Assembly: GCA_028707105.1 (NCBI GenBank)
Contig: JAQTUY010000013.1
Span: 1-20,272 of the forward strand
Source: Candidatus Omnitrophota bacterium
Lineage (GTDB): Bacteria > Omnitrophota > Koll11 > Gygaellales > JAQTUY01
Direction: 5' to 3'
DNA: 20,272 nucleotides
The notes beneath the pieces were generated by a model that was not told where the DNA came from, made no database searches, and saw nothing but the letters and a program-made list of their open reading frames with translations. The position numbers and the translations under genes were made by a program. Positions 1-8,138 of the stretch are shown piece after piece. How positions within the stretch are numbered: position 1 is the stretch's first letter; every line of letters begins with the position of its first letter.

Positions 1-203
1 CCTGCCGTTATCAAGGCAGCGGTATTAATATTAACCAGTACTTGATGATCAGCAAGAGCGCCGCCGCTATTCGTGATCTTAACGTCAGCCTGGTTACTCC
101 AATCTTCCGGAAATCCGGCCTGCGCGAAAGGCAGAAACGCGGATATCATGAAAATCAGGGCTATCAATAGGCCTGTACATACCGGCCCGCTCCTTAGTAC
201 CAA
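1..203 (-). CDS. N-terminal part of a secreted DUF2341-type protein (runs off the window)
   Basis: The frame is open to the window edge. It encodes a hydrophobic signal sequence (LLIALIFMISAFLPFAQA, then GFPEDW) followed by a segment with SNQADVKITNSGGALADHQ and VLVNINTAALITAG. That segment resembles the opening of DUF2341 domains (W..R..I.I.N..G..L..YQVL) and is like residues 1025-1055 of the giant protein next to it. The start is uncertain. In-frame candidates are TTG at 203, TTG at 167 and ATG at 149. The only strong Shine-Dalgarno plus ATG (AAGGAG, 9 nt, ATG at 180) is in another frame that stops at 94-96. The gene lies 52 nt downstream of the giant protein gene and is probably co-transcribed with it. 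Secretion and the DUF2341 assignment are inferred from this short visible part. Confidence 0.6.
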   Translation of the reverse strand, partial: MVLRSGPVCTGLLIALIFMISAFLPFAQAGFPEDWSNQADVKITNSGGALADHQVLVNINTAALITA

Positions 204-255
204 TTCTTCACTTTTCGTAACACCGCTCCCTTGATGCGAATTTTTCTTTAAGCCG

Positions 256-3200
256 TTATTTCACTTCCCTCCAGAGGTCAATGCCTATCCCCCTGCCCTG
301 GAAGGAACCAAAGTTGACTGTCCCGGCAATAGCGGTAAGCTCAGGATCGGAATAAGGGGTAACCGTGACCGCTTCTGCCTCCGTATCAAGGATATAAATA
401 GAGGAACTGCCCCCCTGCATTCTCGCGGCTATTGCTGTGGCATCGCTGGAAGCGCTATGGTTATCATTAGGCTCATCCAATGTCACCATAAAAGTCGTAG
501 AATCGTCCTCGGTGATGACATTATCCTGGTTATCCAGGACCTTCACCGCGACGGCTACCGTGCCCAGCGGCCCGGCAGTTGAAAACACCTTGATCTTGGC
601 TTCTTTTATTTCAAAGCTGTCCGATACGCCCTGGACCGTGTCATAGTCGGTATCCCGGACGGTGAGCTGTACGGTACCTGTTGCGGGAATACTCACCGAA
701 AACCCGTGGACTCCCAGGTCAGCTGCCAAAAATGTATAACTGGTAGACATACTCTGGCCGGAACTGGACAGGTCGGCCGTTCCCTGGTAATTAGTGACAG
801 TCCCGCCGTTTTCATCCCTGGCGGTAACCGTGGCGATAAATTCCTCATCTTTATAGTAGAAATTGCGTGATGCGGGAGGCGCCGCTAAAATTATGGAAAA
901 ATCCTTGGGGATAAAGTTTATCTCCGCAGTTTCACCGATGCGCGTAGTATCCACGGCATCCGCGGCCCTGATCTTGATCGTGCCCCATTTGTCGTAAGCG
1001 GCGGTCAGAGTCGCTATCCCGCCTATATAATTGTCGCTGTCCAGGCTGGCGGGCGTTATAGCGCCGGACTGGTCAATTGAAGGAGAAATATATACCGCGC
1101 TTAGATTTGTCAGGCCTTCATAGTTGGGGCAGGTTTGACCCTGGGCGTTGCGGGCGGTAACGGTCAGTTCAAATCCGGCGTTAACAACCTCCTGCGCGCT
1201 TGCCGCTTCAAGCATAAAATCATAAGGCAAAAAGACGATATTATTGGAAGAGCCTGTCTTGCCGTCATCGCTGGTAACCATGATAGTTATCGTGCCGCAG
1301 TCAGAGAAAGACTGATCGGTAATAGTCGCCACCCCCTCGGTAAAGCTGGAAGTGGAGACGACCGCCAGTATGCCGCTTCCGGCTGAAGGCGAGACATAAT
1401 TCACGCCGATATCGACCTCTTCGGCATACTCCGTAGCTATGTTGCCATCGCCGTCGATCGCGGTGATCTCAAGAGTAAAGTTCTCTCCGGCGATCTGCGG
1501 GCCGGAGGCTTCCACCCAGAAGGTATTTACGGCGGGCTTGATCTCCTGTATCTGAGGCAGGTTAACCCATCCGATCTTCGGCGATTCCGCGGCGCTGATG
1601 GTCGGGGTGCCTATTTCACTATCCTTATAATAGAAATCCGCGGAATTCTGGCCGGCCGGTATAGTAACGTCGAGAGAATCCTCATTCCAGTTGGCGGGGT
1701 CATCTTCAGGAGCAAAGTATCCGCCTCCGGAGGAAGTAAAAAGCTGTATGATGGTATCTACGGAAACGTTTACCGGGGTCGTCCCGTCATAACCGACCGT
1801 CTGCACGGTCATCAGATCCGATGTCTGATCCTGCCTCAGGGTTTGGGGCGCAGTAGTAAAAATAATATTCTGGATGCTCATTGTTTCCTCGCCTACGCTG
1901 GTCGCCGGTTCAGCAGAGGCGTATTTGCGCACGATTATCCAATCCCAGTAGCAATTGTAGGCCTGGCTATTTCTTCCGTTATCGTACCTGCGGCCCAGGG
2001 TGATCGGCTCATTGCTTATGGTGTTGGTTGCGCTGCGCGTATCGGTAATTCCCGAACCCGAGACATATACCGAGGCGCTGGTGGAACTTGCCGCGGTGAC
2101 CCTCTCCAGATGCCAATTGTTAAACAATGTTCCTGTATTATAAGGCCCCACGTAAGAGCCGTTATTCCTATAATAATACCGCGTAGGGTTCCCCCCGGGA
2201 TAAGCAAGGATGCCGAAGCAATCCGAGGAGGTAGCGTATGTTCCCAGGGTCTGAACCCCGTTAGCGGCTATGGCAGAGAGCATAGCGCTTGCTTCCAGTA
2301 TGAACGGCGCGGTCAGAAGGACGCGCGACTGCAAACGTCCGGTAGTAGATGTCCCCGTATTCGTGCCCCGCAGGTTATCGCTGTTATAGATCGAAAAATA
2401 TGACGGGCTGGCCAAAGCCGTATTCCACTTAGCGGTATTAATGGAAGCGCCGGAAAAATCATCGCCGAATACAAAGGTATTAGTAATACTGCTCCCGGTG
2501 GAGGCGGCGGTATTTCCATAATAGAGGTAAATTGTCCTGCCCGGAGGCGCAAGCGAGGGGACCTTCACCCAGACGCGTTTGACGGCGCTGCTTACCGTAT
2601 CTTCCTCTATCCAGTAAGACAAAGTCGTCAGGTCGTCGGAATCATAGATCCTGATATCGGAACCATCGGTTTGCATCTTCTCCGGAGATAATCCGGTAGT
2701 ATCCAGGGAGATCAACACCTGGTACTCCTCGTTAATAGTGATGGCGGAACTAATGGTTATCTCTCTTTTATATTTCCAGGTTCCCCGGCTTTCTACGACG
2801 ATCTCCAAAGTCGCGTCTGTGAAGCCCCAATCGGGATTTTCTGAAGCGGTAATAGTATAGAAAGGACTGCTGGCGGTGGAGTCTTTATAGTAGAGATCCG
2901 CCGAAGACGTGCCGCTCCTGATGATCACGGAGTTTACCGTGCCGATAAACAAAGGATCGGCGCTGAAAAGGCCGGTCGAGGAATCAGTGCTGAGGTCTAT
3001 TGTCAGGTCGGTCGGCACGGTAACAGCGGCGCCGGAGCCGTCCTGGACCTGGACCGTGATCACCGGAGAAACAACATTCTGGATGATAGTCTGGCTGGAA
3101 GTAACGAACGTTAAAACGGCAGGGAAAGACCAGTTGGTATTATTACCTCTGTCAATAGAAGCATATCCGACAATAGTCTTCCCTCCCGAAGCATTAGAAT

Positions 3201-5850
3201 ACTGCACGTCCACATATTCTGCCGTACAGGTTGCCGCGGCATTGACCCGCAGGTCCCACTGCGCCGTCCTATCGCTCCTTAAAAGGGCCAAACTTCCGCT
3301 TGAGCCTGAAAATTGCAGGCTCGTTCCCGCCGAAGTAGTGATGGCATCGGCGTCATCGATAGTGTAGGTGGCGCCCCCCAGAAAAATAAATGTCCCGGCC
3401 TGTAAGTTGATATTATGCAGGCGCGCGTTCCCGGTAATCGTAACAATACCCGCGGAATTATTGATATTTACGGTGTTGGTCGTATGCCCGCCGGCGCAGG
3501 TTATCCGCTGGTCGGAGGCGCCCTCTAAGATCAGGACTGCCGAACCGACATCAGCGCCGGCATTTACGTTGATATCGCCCCGGGCGGAAATATTTCCCGT
3601 GCCGGCGCCGCCGTCATTAAAAGTGAGCGTACCGTTTACTACTAAGGTCCTGCCCGACGTAATAGTATAGGTATACGCGTTATAAAAGGTCACATTGTAA
3701 AACTCCATCGGCGCGCCGGCTGGCCCGGGGTTAATGGTCAAGCTCCTGACGCCGAATACCACCGTAGAGGTGCCGGCGTCAACGTTACCGGCGGTGTAGG
3801 TCCAGTTCCTTCCGGTACGGATAATATTGGCCAGATAAAGCGTGCCGGAAGTTTTATCGATGGTCAGGATGAGAAAATCTCCGCTTGAGGCCGAACCTGC
3901 GCCGGTCAAGGTCTGATCGCCCGCGCCGTTTATGGTCAAAGGCGCCGATCCGCTGTCAAAAGTAGTGTATAAAGTAATATTGCCTTTAGCGTGGATGTTC
4001 CCGGTATTAACGGCGCCGTCGCGCAGTTCAAGCGTGCCATTGACGACCAGGTTCCTGCCGGAAGTAATAGTATAAGTCCTGCCGCTGCCGTTAAAAGTAA
4101 CGTTATAAAACTCCATCGGCGCGGCGCCGGGGTTAATGGTATAGCTGTTAACGGCGAATACGACGGTAGAGGCGCCGGCGTCAACAGCGCCGGAATTGTA
4201 AGTCCAGGCATAGCCGGTGCGGATAGTGCCGGATAAATATAAGGTCCCGGTTGTCTTAGTTATGTTCGCGGCCAAAAAGGTCCCTGCCGTGATAGTGCTG
4301 CTGCCTGCGAAAGTCTGGTCGCCATCGCCGTTAATGGTCAGAGGCGCCGATCCGCCGTCGAACGTGGAAAGAAGGTTAATATTCCCCCTGGCGTTTATGT
4401 TCCCGGTATTCACGGTGCCGTCGCGCAACTCCAGCGTTCCCGTCGTGACCAGTGTCCTTCCGGAAGTAATAGTATAGGCATACGCGTTATAAAAAGTAAC
4501 GTTGTTAAAGGCCATCGGGGTCCCGGCAGGCCCGGGGTTTATGGTAAGAGCTCTTATGCCGAATACCACCGTAGAGTCTCCGGCATTTACGTTCCCGGCG
4601 GTATAAGTCCAGTTCCTTCCCGTGCGGATAGTGTTGAATAAATAAAGGGTCCCGCCGGACTTATTAATAGTTAAAACAAGGCATTCCCCGGCTGTTGCCG
4701 ACCCGGCGCCGGTAAAATTCTGGTCGCCATCGCCGTTAATCGTCAAAGGGGCTGACCCGTTGTCAAAGGTGGTGTATAAGGTTATATCGCCCTTGGCGTA
4801 GATATTTCCGGTATTGATAATGCCGTCGCGAAGCTCCAACAAGCCGTTAACCACCAGGCTCCTGCCGGAAGTGATGGTAAAAGTCCTGCCGCTGCCGTTA
4901 AAGGTGACGTTGTTAAATCCCATCGGAGTGGCGGCAGGGCCGGGATTAATGGTGAGATTACTGGCGACAAATACTACGGTAGAAGTCCCGGCAACAACTG
5001 TACCCGCTGTATAGGTCCAGTTGTTGCGCGTCCTGATGATACCGGCTAATGTCAGGGTACCCCCCGTCTTATTGATAGTTACGGGCAGGAAATATCCTGT
5101 CGATGCCGAGCCGCCGCCGGTGAAAGTCTGATCTGCTGTCCCGGTAATAGTCAGGGCGGTTGTTCCGCCGTCAAATCCGCTGTTAAGATTGATCTGCCCG
5201 CGGGCGTTAATAGTCCCCGTGTTGACCGTGCCGTTGGTAAGGTTTAAGACGCCGTCAACGGTAAGGGTCCTGGAAGAGGATATGGTGAAAGTCCTTGCGG
5301 CATTAAAGGTGACGTTGTTAAAAACCGCGGTGCGGGGATTAATGGTGAAATTGTTAGTGTCGAATATAACGGTCCCTGAACCATGGTTGAACGTACCTCC
5401 GGAAATGGTAAAGGTATTGCCGCAATACATCGTGGCGGAGGTAGAAGTAAAGGTCCCGCCGCTCAAAGCAAAGGTCCCGTTTACGTCGATATTGGCGCTT
5501 CCGCCCTGGAACGTTCCGGCCGCGAAGGAAGCATTCTGGGTCCCGATCGTTATTGTGCGGGTATTCTGGTCTATTGTGACCGCGTTGCCGGTTGCCAGCT
5601 GTATCCCGCCGATGTTAATATTCCCGACAAGAGTACAAGTGCCTGTACCGGAATTGCGGTTGAATATGGCTATATCCGCCGTCCCGGGGACAGTTGCTCC
5701 GCCGCCCCCTCCGGATGAAGTCGACCAATGAGCGGTTTGAGACCAGCTGCCGTCGCCCCCCACCCAATACCTGCTTGCCGCTTCCGCCAAAGTAGAACAG
5801 GAAAATATTATAAATGCTCCCAGTATCAACGCCCTCTTAAACTGGTTCAT
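256..5850 (-). CDS. Giant secreted surface protein: beta-rich tandem repeats, DUF2341/LamG-like module and Ig-like domains
   Basis: This 1864-residue exported protein has a signal peptide at about residues 1-25 (charged start, hydrophobic core, then AEAA). Its N-terminal part (26-175) opens with RYWVGGDGSWSQTAHWS and is rich in Gly/Thr/Asn strand-forming motifs. About 4.9 repeats of roughly 135 residues span 177-840, with motifs F[NY]NVTF, TITSGR, NTGNI.A+G.I and STVVF....TINPG, as expected of a beta-helix or beta-solenoid. A DUF2341 domain (about 1024-1115) leads into a LamG-like segment (FGDDFSG at 1128 to about 1310). Two related Ig-like modules flank it (about 914-1020 and 1329-1425), each with SAD[LF]YYKDS. 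Further Ig/invasin-like segments run from 1443 to 1848. The tail is GIGIDLWREVK. No catalytic motif is visible, so adhesin or sheath is the likely role. It follows the sigma/FecR pair by 49 nt with AAGGG before the ATG, suggesting that pair controls it. The export route is not shown; the adjacent secretin system is a candidate. Confidence 0.85.
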   Translation of the reverse strand: MNQFKRALILGAFIIFSCSTLAEAASRYWVGGDGSWSQTAHWSTSSGGGGGATVPGTADIAIFNRNSGTGTCTLVGNINIGGIQLATGNAVTIDQNTRTITIGTQNASFAAGTFQGGSANIDVNGTFALSGGTFTSTSATMYCGNTFTISGGTFNHGSGTVIFDTNNFTINPRTAVFNNVTFNAARTFTISSSRTLTVDGVLNLTNGTVNTGTINARGQINLNSGFDGGTTALTITGTADQTFTGGGSASTGYFLPVTINKTGGTLTLAGIIRTRNNWTYTAGTVVAGTSTVVFVASNLTINPGPAATPMGFNNVTFNGSGRTFTITSGRSLVVNGLLELRDGIINTGNIYAKGDITLYTTFDNGSAPLTINGDGDQNFTGAGSATAGECLVLTINKSGGTLYLFNTIRTGRNWTYTAGNVNAGDSTVVFGIRALTINPGPAGTPMAFNNVTFYNAYAYTITSGRTLVTTGTLELRDGTVNTGNINARGNINLLSTFDGGSAPLTINGDGDQTFAGSSTITAGTFLAANITKTTGTLYLSGTIRTGYAWTYNSGAVDAGASTVVFAVNSYTINPGAAPMEFYNVTFNGSGRTYTITSGRNLVVNGTLELRDGAVNTGNIHAKGNITLYTTFDSGSAPLTINGAGDQTLTGAGSASSGDFLILTIDKTSGTLYLANIIRTGRNWTYTAGNVDAGTSTVVFGVRSLTINPGPAGAPMEFYNVTFYNAYTYTITSGRTLVVNGTLTFNDGGAGTGNISARGDINVNAGADVGSAVLILEGASDQRITCAGGHTTNTVNINNSAGIVTITGNARLHNINLQAGTFIFLGGATYTIDDADAITTSAGTSLQFSGSSGSLALLRSDRTAQWDLRVNAAATCTAEYVDVQYSNASGGKTIVGYASIDRGNNTNWSFPAVLTFVTSSQTIIQNVVSPVITVQVQDGSGAAVTVPTDLTIDLSTDSSTGLFSADPLFIGTVNSVIIRSGTSSADLYYKDSTASSPFYTITASENPDWGFTDATLEIVVESRGTWKYKREITISSAITINEEYQVLISLDTTGLSPEKMQTDGSDIRIYDSDDLTTLSYWIEEDTVSSAVKRVWVKVPSLAPPGRTIYLYYGNTAASTGSSITNTFVFGDDFSGASINTAKWNTALASPSYFSIYNSDNLRGTNTGTSTTGRLQSRVLLTAPFILEASAMLSAIAANGVQTLGTYATSSDCFGILAYPGGNPTRYYYRNNGSYVGPYNTGTLFNNWHLERVTAASSTSASVYVSGSGITDTRSATNTISNEPITLGRRYDNGRNSQAYNCYWDWIIVRKYASAEPATSVGEETMSIQNIIFTTAPQTLRQDQTSDLMTVQTVGYDGTTPVNVSVDTIIQLFTSSGGGYFAPEDDPANWNEDSLDVTIPAGQNSADFYYKDSEIGTPTISAAESPKIGWVNLPQIQEIKPAVNTFWVEASGPQIAGENFTLEITAIDGDGNIATEYAEEVDIGVNYVSPSAGSGILAVVSTSSFTEGVATITDQSFSDCGTITIMVTSDDGKTGSSNNIVFLPYDFMLEAASAQEVVNAGFELTVTARNAQGQTCPNYEGLTNLSAVYISPSIDQSGAITPASLDSDNYIGGIATLTAAYDKWGTIKIRAADAVDTTRIGETAEINFIPKDFSIILAAPPASRNFYYKDEEFIATVTARDENGGTVTNYQGTADLSSSGQSMSTSYTFLAADLGVHGFSVSIPATGTVQLTVRDTDYDTVQGVSDSFEIKEAKIKVFSTAGPLGTVAVAVKVLDNQDNVITEDDSTTFMVTLDEPNDNHSASSDATAIAARMQGGSSSIYILDTEAEAVTVTPYSDPELTAIAGTVNFGSFQGRGIGIDLWREVK
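3333..5322 (-). repeat. Tandem ~405-bp repeats in the giant protein gene, A-B-A'-B' order
   Basis: The repeat starts, marked by F[NY]NVTF, fall at residues 177, 312, 448, 581 and 717, giving periods of 135, 136, 133 and 136 residues. In DNA these are about 5322, 4917, 4509, 4110 and 3702. Units 2 and 4 share NGSGRT[FY]TITSGR and the TTFD[NS]GSAPLTING block. Units 3 and 5 share YNAY[AT]YTITSGRT. The ends of units 2 and 4 are also alike (RTGRNWTYTAGNV, then VVFG[IV]R). Unit 5 decays after about residue 750. Unit 1 is the most divergent full unit. Confidence 0.85.
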
Positions 5851-5899
5851 AACGCCCTTCCCAATTTTTCACCGGCCCCTCCCCCGGCAAGCGCCGGCG

Positions 5900-6847
5900 C
5901 TATCTTATTTCCCGCCAGAATATCACCGCGCCCTGCTTGACACCCTGCTCTTTATTCTTTTCCAGGAGCCCGGCTTCGGTAAAATCCTCCTTAAGCGCCT
6001 CTATCTCATGCTCCGATAATTCTTCATTGATAAAAACGTGCTGGGTCTTGGAAAACACTGTCGCGCGGCTTAACTCTTTAAGGGTAACGAACAGCCTTCC
6101 CGTAACCGGGTCTCTCAAACTGACCCGCCCCTCAAGGACCTCGACCTTAGTGCTGCTATCATCGGAACGGATCTTAAAGACCGTCCCATTGACCTCGGCT
6201 TGCGCCTCCAGGGTATTGACGCGGATCTTGCGCGCCGAAAGAGAAGGCAGCGCCAAGACCAATAACGTCCCCTTCTCCAGGGTCAGCTCTACGTCCGGAG
6301 AGAACCGCAGGACTTCTAGAAATCCCCCTTCCTTTAAGAAGAAGAAGCTATTATCCGACTGAAGGGTCATATCCGCTCCGGGTTTAGTCCGAAAGAACGC
6401 CGGGACGGATATCTTGGCATTAGGCTCAACCGGGCCCCATTGCTTGGCCTGGAACAGTTGGGCGTCACCATCGATCTGGGTGGCAAAAAGGCAGCCCGCG
6501 GACCTTCTGCCCGATTCCATTTCCATATTGAAACCCACGGCAAAACCGATGATCACGATCGCCGCGGCCAGAAGGCCCTTGCGCATGACCGGATCGGTAA
6601 GTATCCCAAATTCCCGCGTAGGCAGACGCCTGAGCACATACTCCGATATGGGGGGTTTTTCTTTAGGTATTTTTTTTGATATATAACGCAGGGTTTCCCG
6701 CAGGAGCTGCAACTCCAAAGAAAGGTTGCGGCAGGCGTGGCATTCTCCTAAGTGCTTAGAGATCAAAATATTACGTTCCTGGGACAGTTCTCCATCCAGA
6801 TAAGCGGAAAGACTAGCCCTTACTTCTTGACAGTGTATTTTATCCAT
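5900..6847 (-). CDS. Transmembrane anti-sigma factor: zinc-finger N-terminus plus FecR domain
   Basis: This 315-residue protein is predicted to hold the neighbouring ECF sigma factor at the membrane. Its cytoplasmic N-terminus has the anti-sigma zinc-finger pattern: C6, then H32-x3-C36-x2-C39 in KHLGECHACR. One transmembrane helix lies at about 91-107 (LLAAAIVIIGFAVGF). The periplasmic part is a FecR domain (about 155-265) with VNTLEAQAEVNGTVFKI and VEVLEGRVSL, the usual FecR core. The start is well supported by GGAGGG just before the ATG. It lies 27 nt downstream of the sigma gene and 49 nt upstream of the giant protein gene. Unusually for FecR, it ends AVIFWREIR, matching the tail of the giant protein. 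No TonB receptor is in the window, so this is not a classical iron-citrate system. The signal sensed is unknown. Confidence 0.88.
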   Translation of the reverse strand: MDKIHCQEVRASLSAYLDGELSQERNILISKHLGECHACRNLSLELQLLRETLRYISKKIPKEKPPISEYVLRRLPTREFGILTDPVMRKGLLAAAIVIIGFAVGFNMEMESGRRSAGCLFATQIDGDAQLFQAKQWGPVEPNAKISVPAFFRTKPGADMTLQSDNSFFFLKEGGFLEVLRFSPDVELTLEKGTLLVLALPSLSARKIRVNTLEAQAEVNGTVFKIRSDDSSTKVEVLEGRVSLRDPVTGRLFVTLKELSRATVFSKTQHVFINEELSEHEIEALKEDFTEAGLLEKNKEQGVKQGAVIFWREIR

Positions 6848-6874
6848 ATTCCCTCCTACTGTATTGGAGGAAGG

Positions 6875-7429
6875 TCAGGTTGAATTTATTCCGCTTTTTT
6901 TCACTTTTTCCGATAATTGCAGGCGGGCGCGGTGCAGGCGGGACATTACTGTTCCAATTGAGCAATTCGCGATAGCGGCTATTTCCTTATAGGAGAGGCC
7001 TTCCAGGTCGTGAAGCACAATGGCCTGATAGAACGGTTCTTTTAAAGAAGCCAAAGAACGGCGCAGAGCTTCTTCGCGCTCCCTGGATATCAGGATATCC
7101 GGCGCGGAAGGCGAACTTGAAGCGAACGGTTCATCCAGGGACTGGGTCTTAAGGCCCGCCCTGTATTTTGCGCTTCTTAACTTATGATAACACAAATTCA
7201 GGACGATCCGGTAGATCCAGGTATAGAAACTTGATTGCAGCCTGAAACCTTTGATCGCCTGGTAAGCGGCGATAAAGGTATCCTGCGTAAGCTCCGCAGC
7301 ATCTTCATAATTACGTAAAAGGCGGTAAGCTGCCGAGAAGATCCTGCCCTGATGCGCCTGGACCAATTGTTCATAGGCGCTTCTATCCCCGGACCTGACT
7401 TTAAGTATTAGATCTTTTTCGTCATCCAC
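6875..7429 (-). CDS. ECF-type RNA polymerase sigma factor (RpoE-like)
   Basis: This is a sigma-70 family ECF factor of 184 residues, a normal length for the group, and it would direct RNA polymerase to a dedicated promoter set. Region 2 is seen in YEDAAELTQDTFIAAYQAI and FYTWIYRIVLNLCYHKLR. Region 4 is seen in DLEGLSYKEIAAIANCS and GTVMSRLHRARLQL, a helix-turn-helix for the -35 element. The linker is Ser/Pro-rich. The start is GTG: its G is the last base of the preceding gene's TAG stop (TAGTG), a one-base overlap that implies translational coupling, with CGGAG about 11 nt upstream. The partner anti-sigma factor follows directly. Its targets probably include the giant surface protein, but I see no convincing ECF promoter in the short intergenic gaps. 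Confidence 0.92.
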   Translation of the reverse strand: MDDEKDLILKVRSGDRSAYEQLVQAHQGRIFSAAYRLLRNYEDAAELTQDTFIAAYQAIKGFRLQSSFYTWIYRIVLNLCYHKLRSAKYRAGLKTQSLDEPFASSSPSAPDILISREREEALRRSLASLKEPFYQAIVLHDLEGLSYKEIAAIANCSIGTVMSRLHRARLQLSEKVKKSGINST

Positions 7430-7767
7430 TAGAATATGAACTCCGGTTCGATCACAGGCTCATAAAACCGCGGCAGGGGTATAATAAAAGTGACTATTTC
7501 ATAGGCGCCCACCGCCGTCCTTCCGATGGCTTTGGCTATTCCCTTAAAAGGCGCGGCGAACATTCCGGCCACATCACCCTCCCTGTCGCTTTCCCGGAAT
7601 ATTTCGGCGGGTATTTCCGCCCAGCCGGTGGCGATATTGGCCACCCCCCTGCCTAATTTCCTTATCGGGTCGCCCGCGTAGGTGCCGGTGGAGTAAAAAG
7701 CGAGCGCGATCACAGATAACACCAAAAAACTAACCACAGTCCTTGAGACGATTTTGTTCTTATCCAT
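7429..7767 (-). CDS. Exported TIGR04073-type exosortase-associated protein
   Basis: This small exported protein is about 112 residues from the preferred start. The signal peptide is MDKNKIVSRTVVSFLVLSVI followed by ALAFYSTGTYA. The mature part has KLGRGVANIATGWAEIP, then GRTAVGAYEIVTFIIPLP and a YEPVIEPEFIF end. I recognise this layout (KLGRG.AN..TGW.EIP ... GAYE..TF..P.P..Y.P...PE) as the TIGR04073 family, annotated as exosortase system-associated; its molecular role is unknown. No exosortase or PEP-CTERM substrate is visible here, so the link is by family only. I prefer the ATG at 7767 over the in-frame GTG at 7773 because GGGG lies 5 nt before that ATG. The stop overlaps the sigma factor start by one base, so the two are co-expressed. 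Confidence 0.78.
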   Translation of the reverse strand: MDKNKIVSRTVVSFLVLSVIALAFYSTGTYAGDPIRKLGRGVANIATGWAEIPAEIFRESDREGDVAGMFAAPFKGIAKAIGRTAVGAYEIVTFIIPLPRFYEPVIEPEFIF

Positions 7768-7789
7768 TTTCACCCCGCTAAAAATAACT

Positions 7790-8110
7790 TTAGTTTAACG
7801 ACGGTTTGGCTTTCTGACGCGTATAAGCTATCCCGGCCCTGAACTTATTGGTCCGCTCATCCTTCACGCAATAAGCGACCCTGCCTGTCGCCTTGGCAGG
7901 CTCATCATGCAGAGCGGCAAACGGAAAACTAATGGCCAAACGCACGACATCGTTCATGACCAGAGGCTCATCCAGAGAGATGGCCAAGCCCCCCGCGCAG
8001 ATATCATACACTTGCGCCTGCCTGTCCGGTCCGGCGGCTGTTACCTGGCAGGGAATTTGCTGGCCGATCTCGAATACATTGACGCGGCCGTAAACCCTTT
8101 TTTCTTCCAT
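7790..8110 (-). CDS. Single-domain PilZ protein (predicted c-di-GMP receptor)
   Basis: This 106-residue protein is essentially one PilZ domain. The N-terminal arginine motif is RVYGR (R5 and R9, RxxxR). The second ligand motif, usually [DN]xSxxG, reads DICAGG, so Ser is replaced by Cys. Downstream strands end in KFRAGIAY, typical of PilZ. The start is supported by AGGAGGAG 5 nt before the ATG. It lies directly after the pilus operon, beyond a structured repeat element, and before the sigma cluster. Single PilZ proteins often couple c-di-GMP to pilus ATPase activity or exopolysaccharide output. With the MshEN domain on the neighbouring PilB, this makes c-di-GMP control of the pilus likely. Whether the Cys variant still binds ligand cannot be read from the sequence. 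Confidence 0.85.
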   Translation of the reverse strand: MEEKRVYGRVNVFEIGQQIPCQVTAAGPDRQAQVYDICAGGLAISLDEPLVMNDVVRLAISFPFAALHDEPAKATGRVAYCVKDERTNKFRAGIAYTRQKAKPSLN

Positions 8111-8138
8111 TTTTTCTCCTCCTGTTGGCTACAAAGCC

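Noticed and set aside
256..330. PEP-CTERM or type IX sorting domain at the giant protein C-terminus, suggested by the TIGR04073 neighbour
   Set aside because: There is no PEP motif, hydrophobic helix and basic tail, and no type IX C-terminal domain pattern; the tail is LWREVK.
1843..2403. A 186-codon plus-strand open frame, and similar ones at 5189-5731 and 2909-3367
   Set aside because: They lie antisense inside the giant protein gene, have low-complexity or shadow-like composition with no recognisable domain, and arise from the GC-rich repeat coding on the other strand.
3333..5322. Regular repeats as a possible CRISPR array
   Set aside because: The period is about 405 bp, the units are coding in one frame and diverge along their length, and there are no short identical repeats with unique spacers.
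5884..5897. Hairpin CCGGC/GCCGG between fecR and the giant protein gene as a terminator or regulator
   Set aside because: Only 5 bp, no T-run, in a GC-rich gap where such stems arise by chance.
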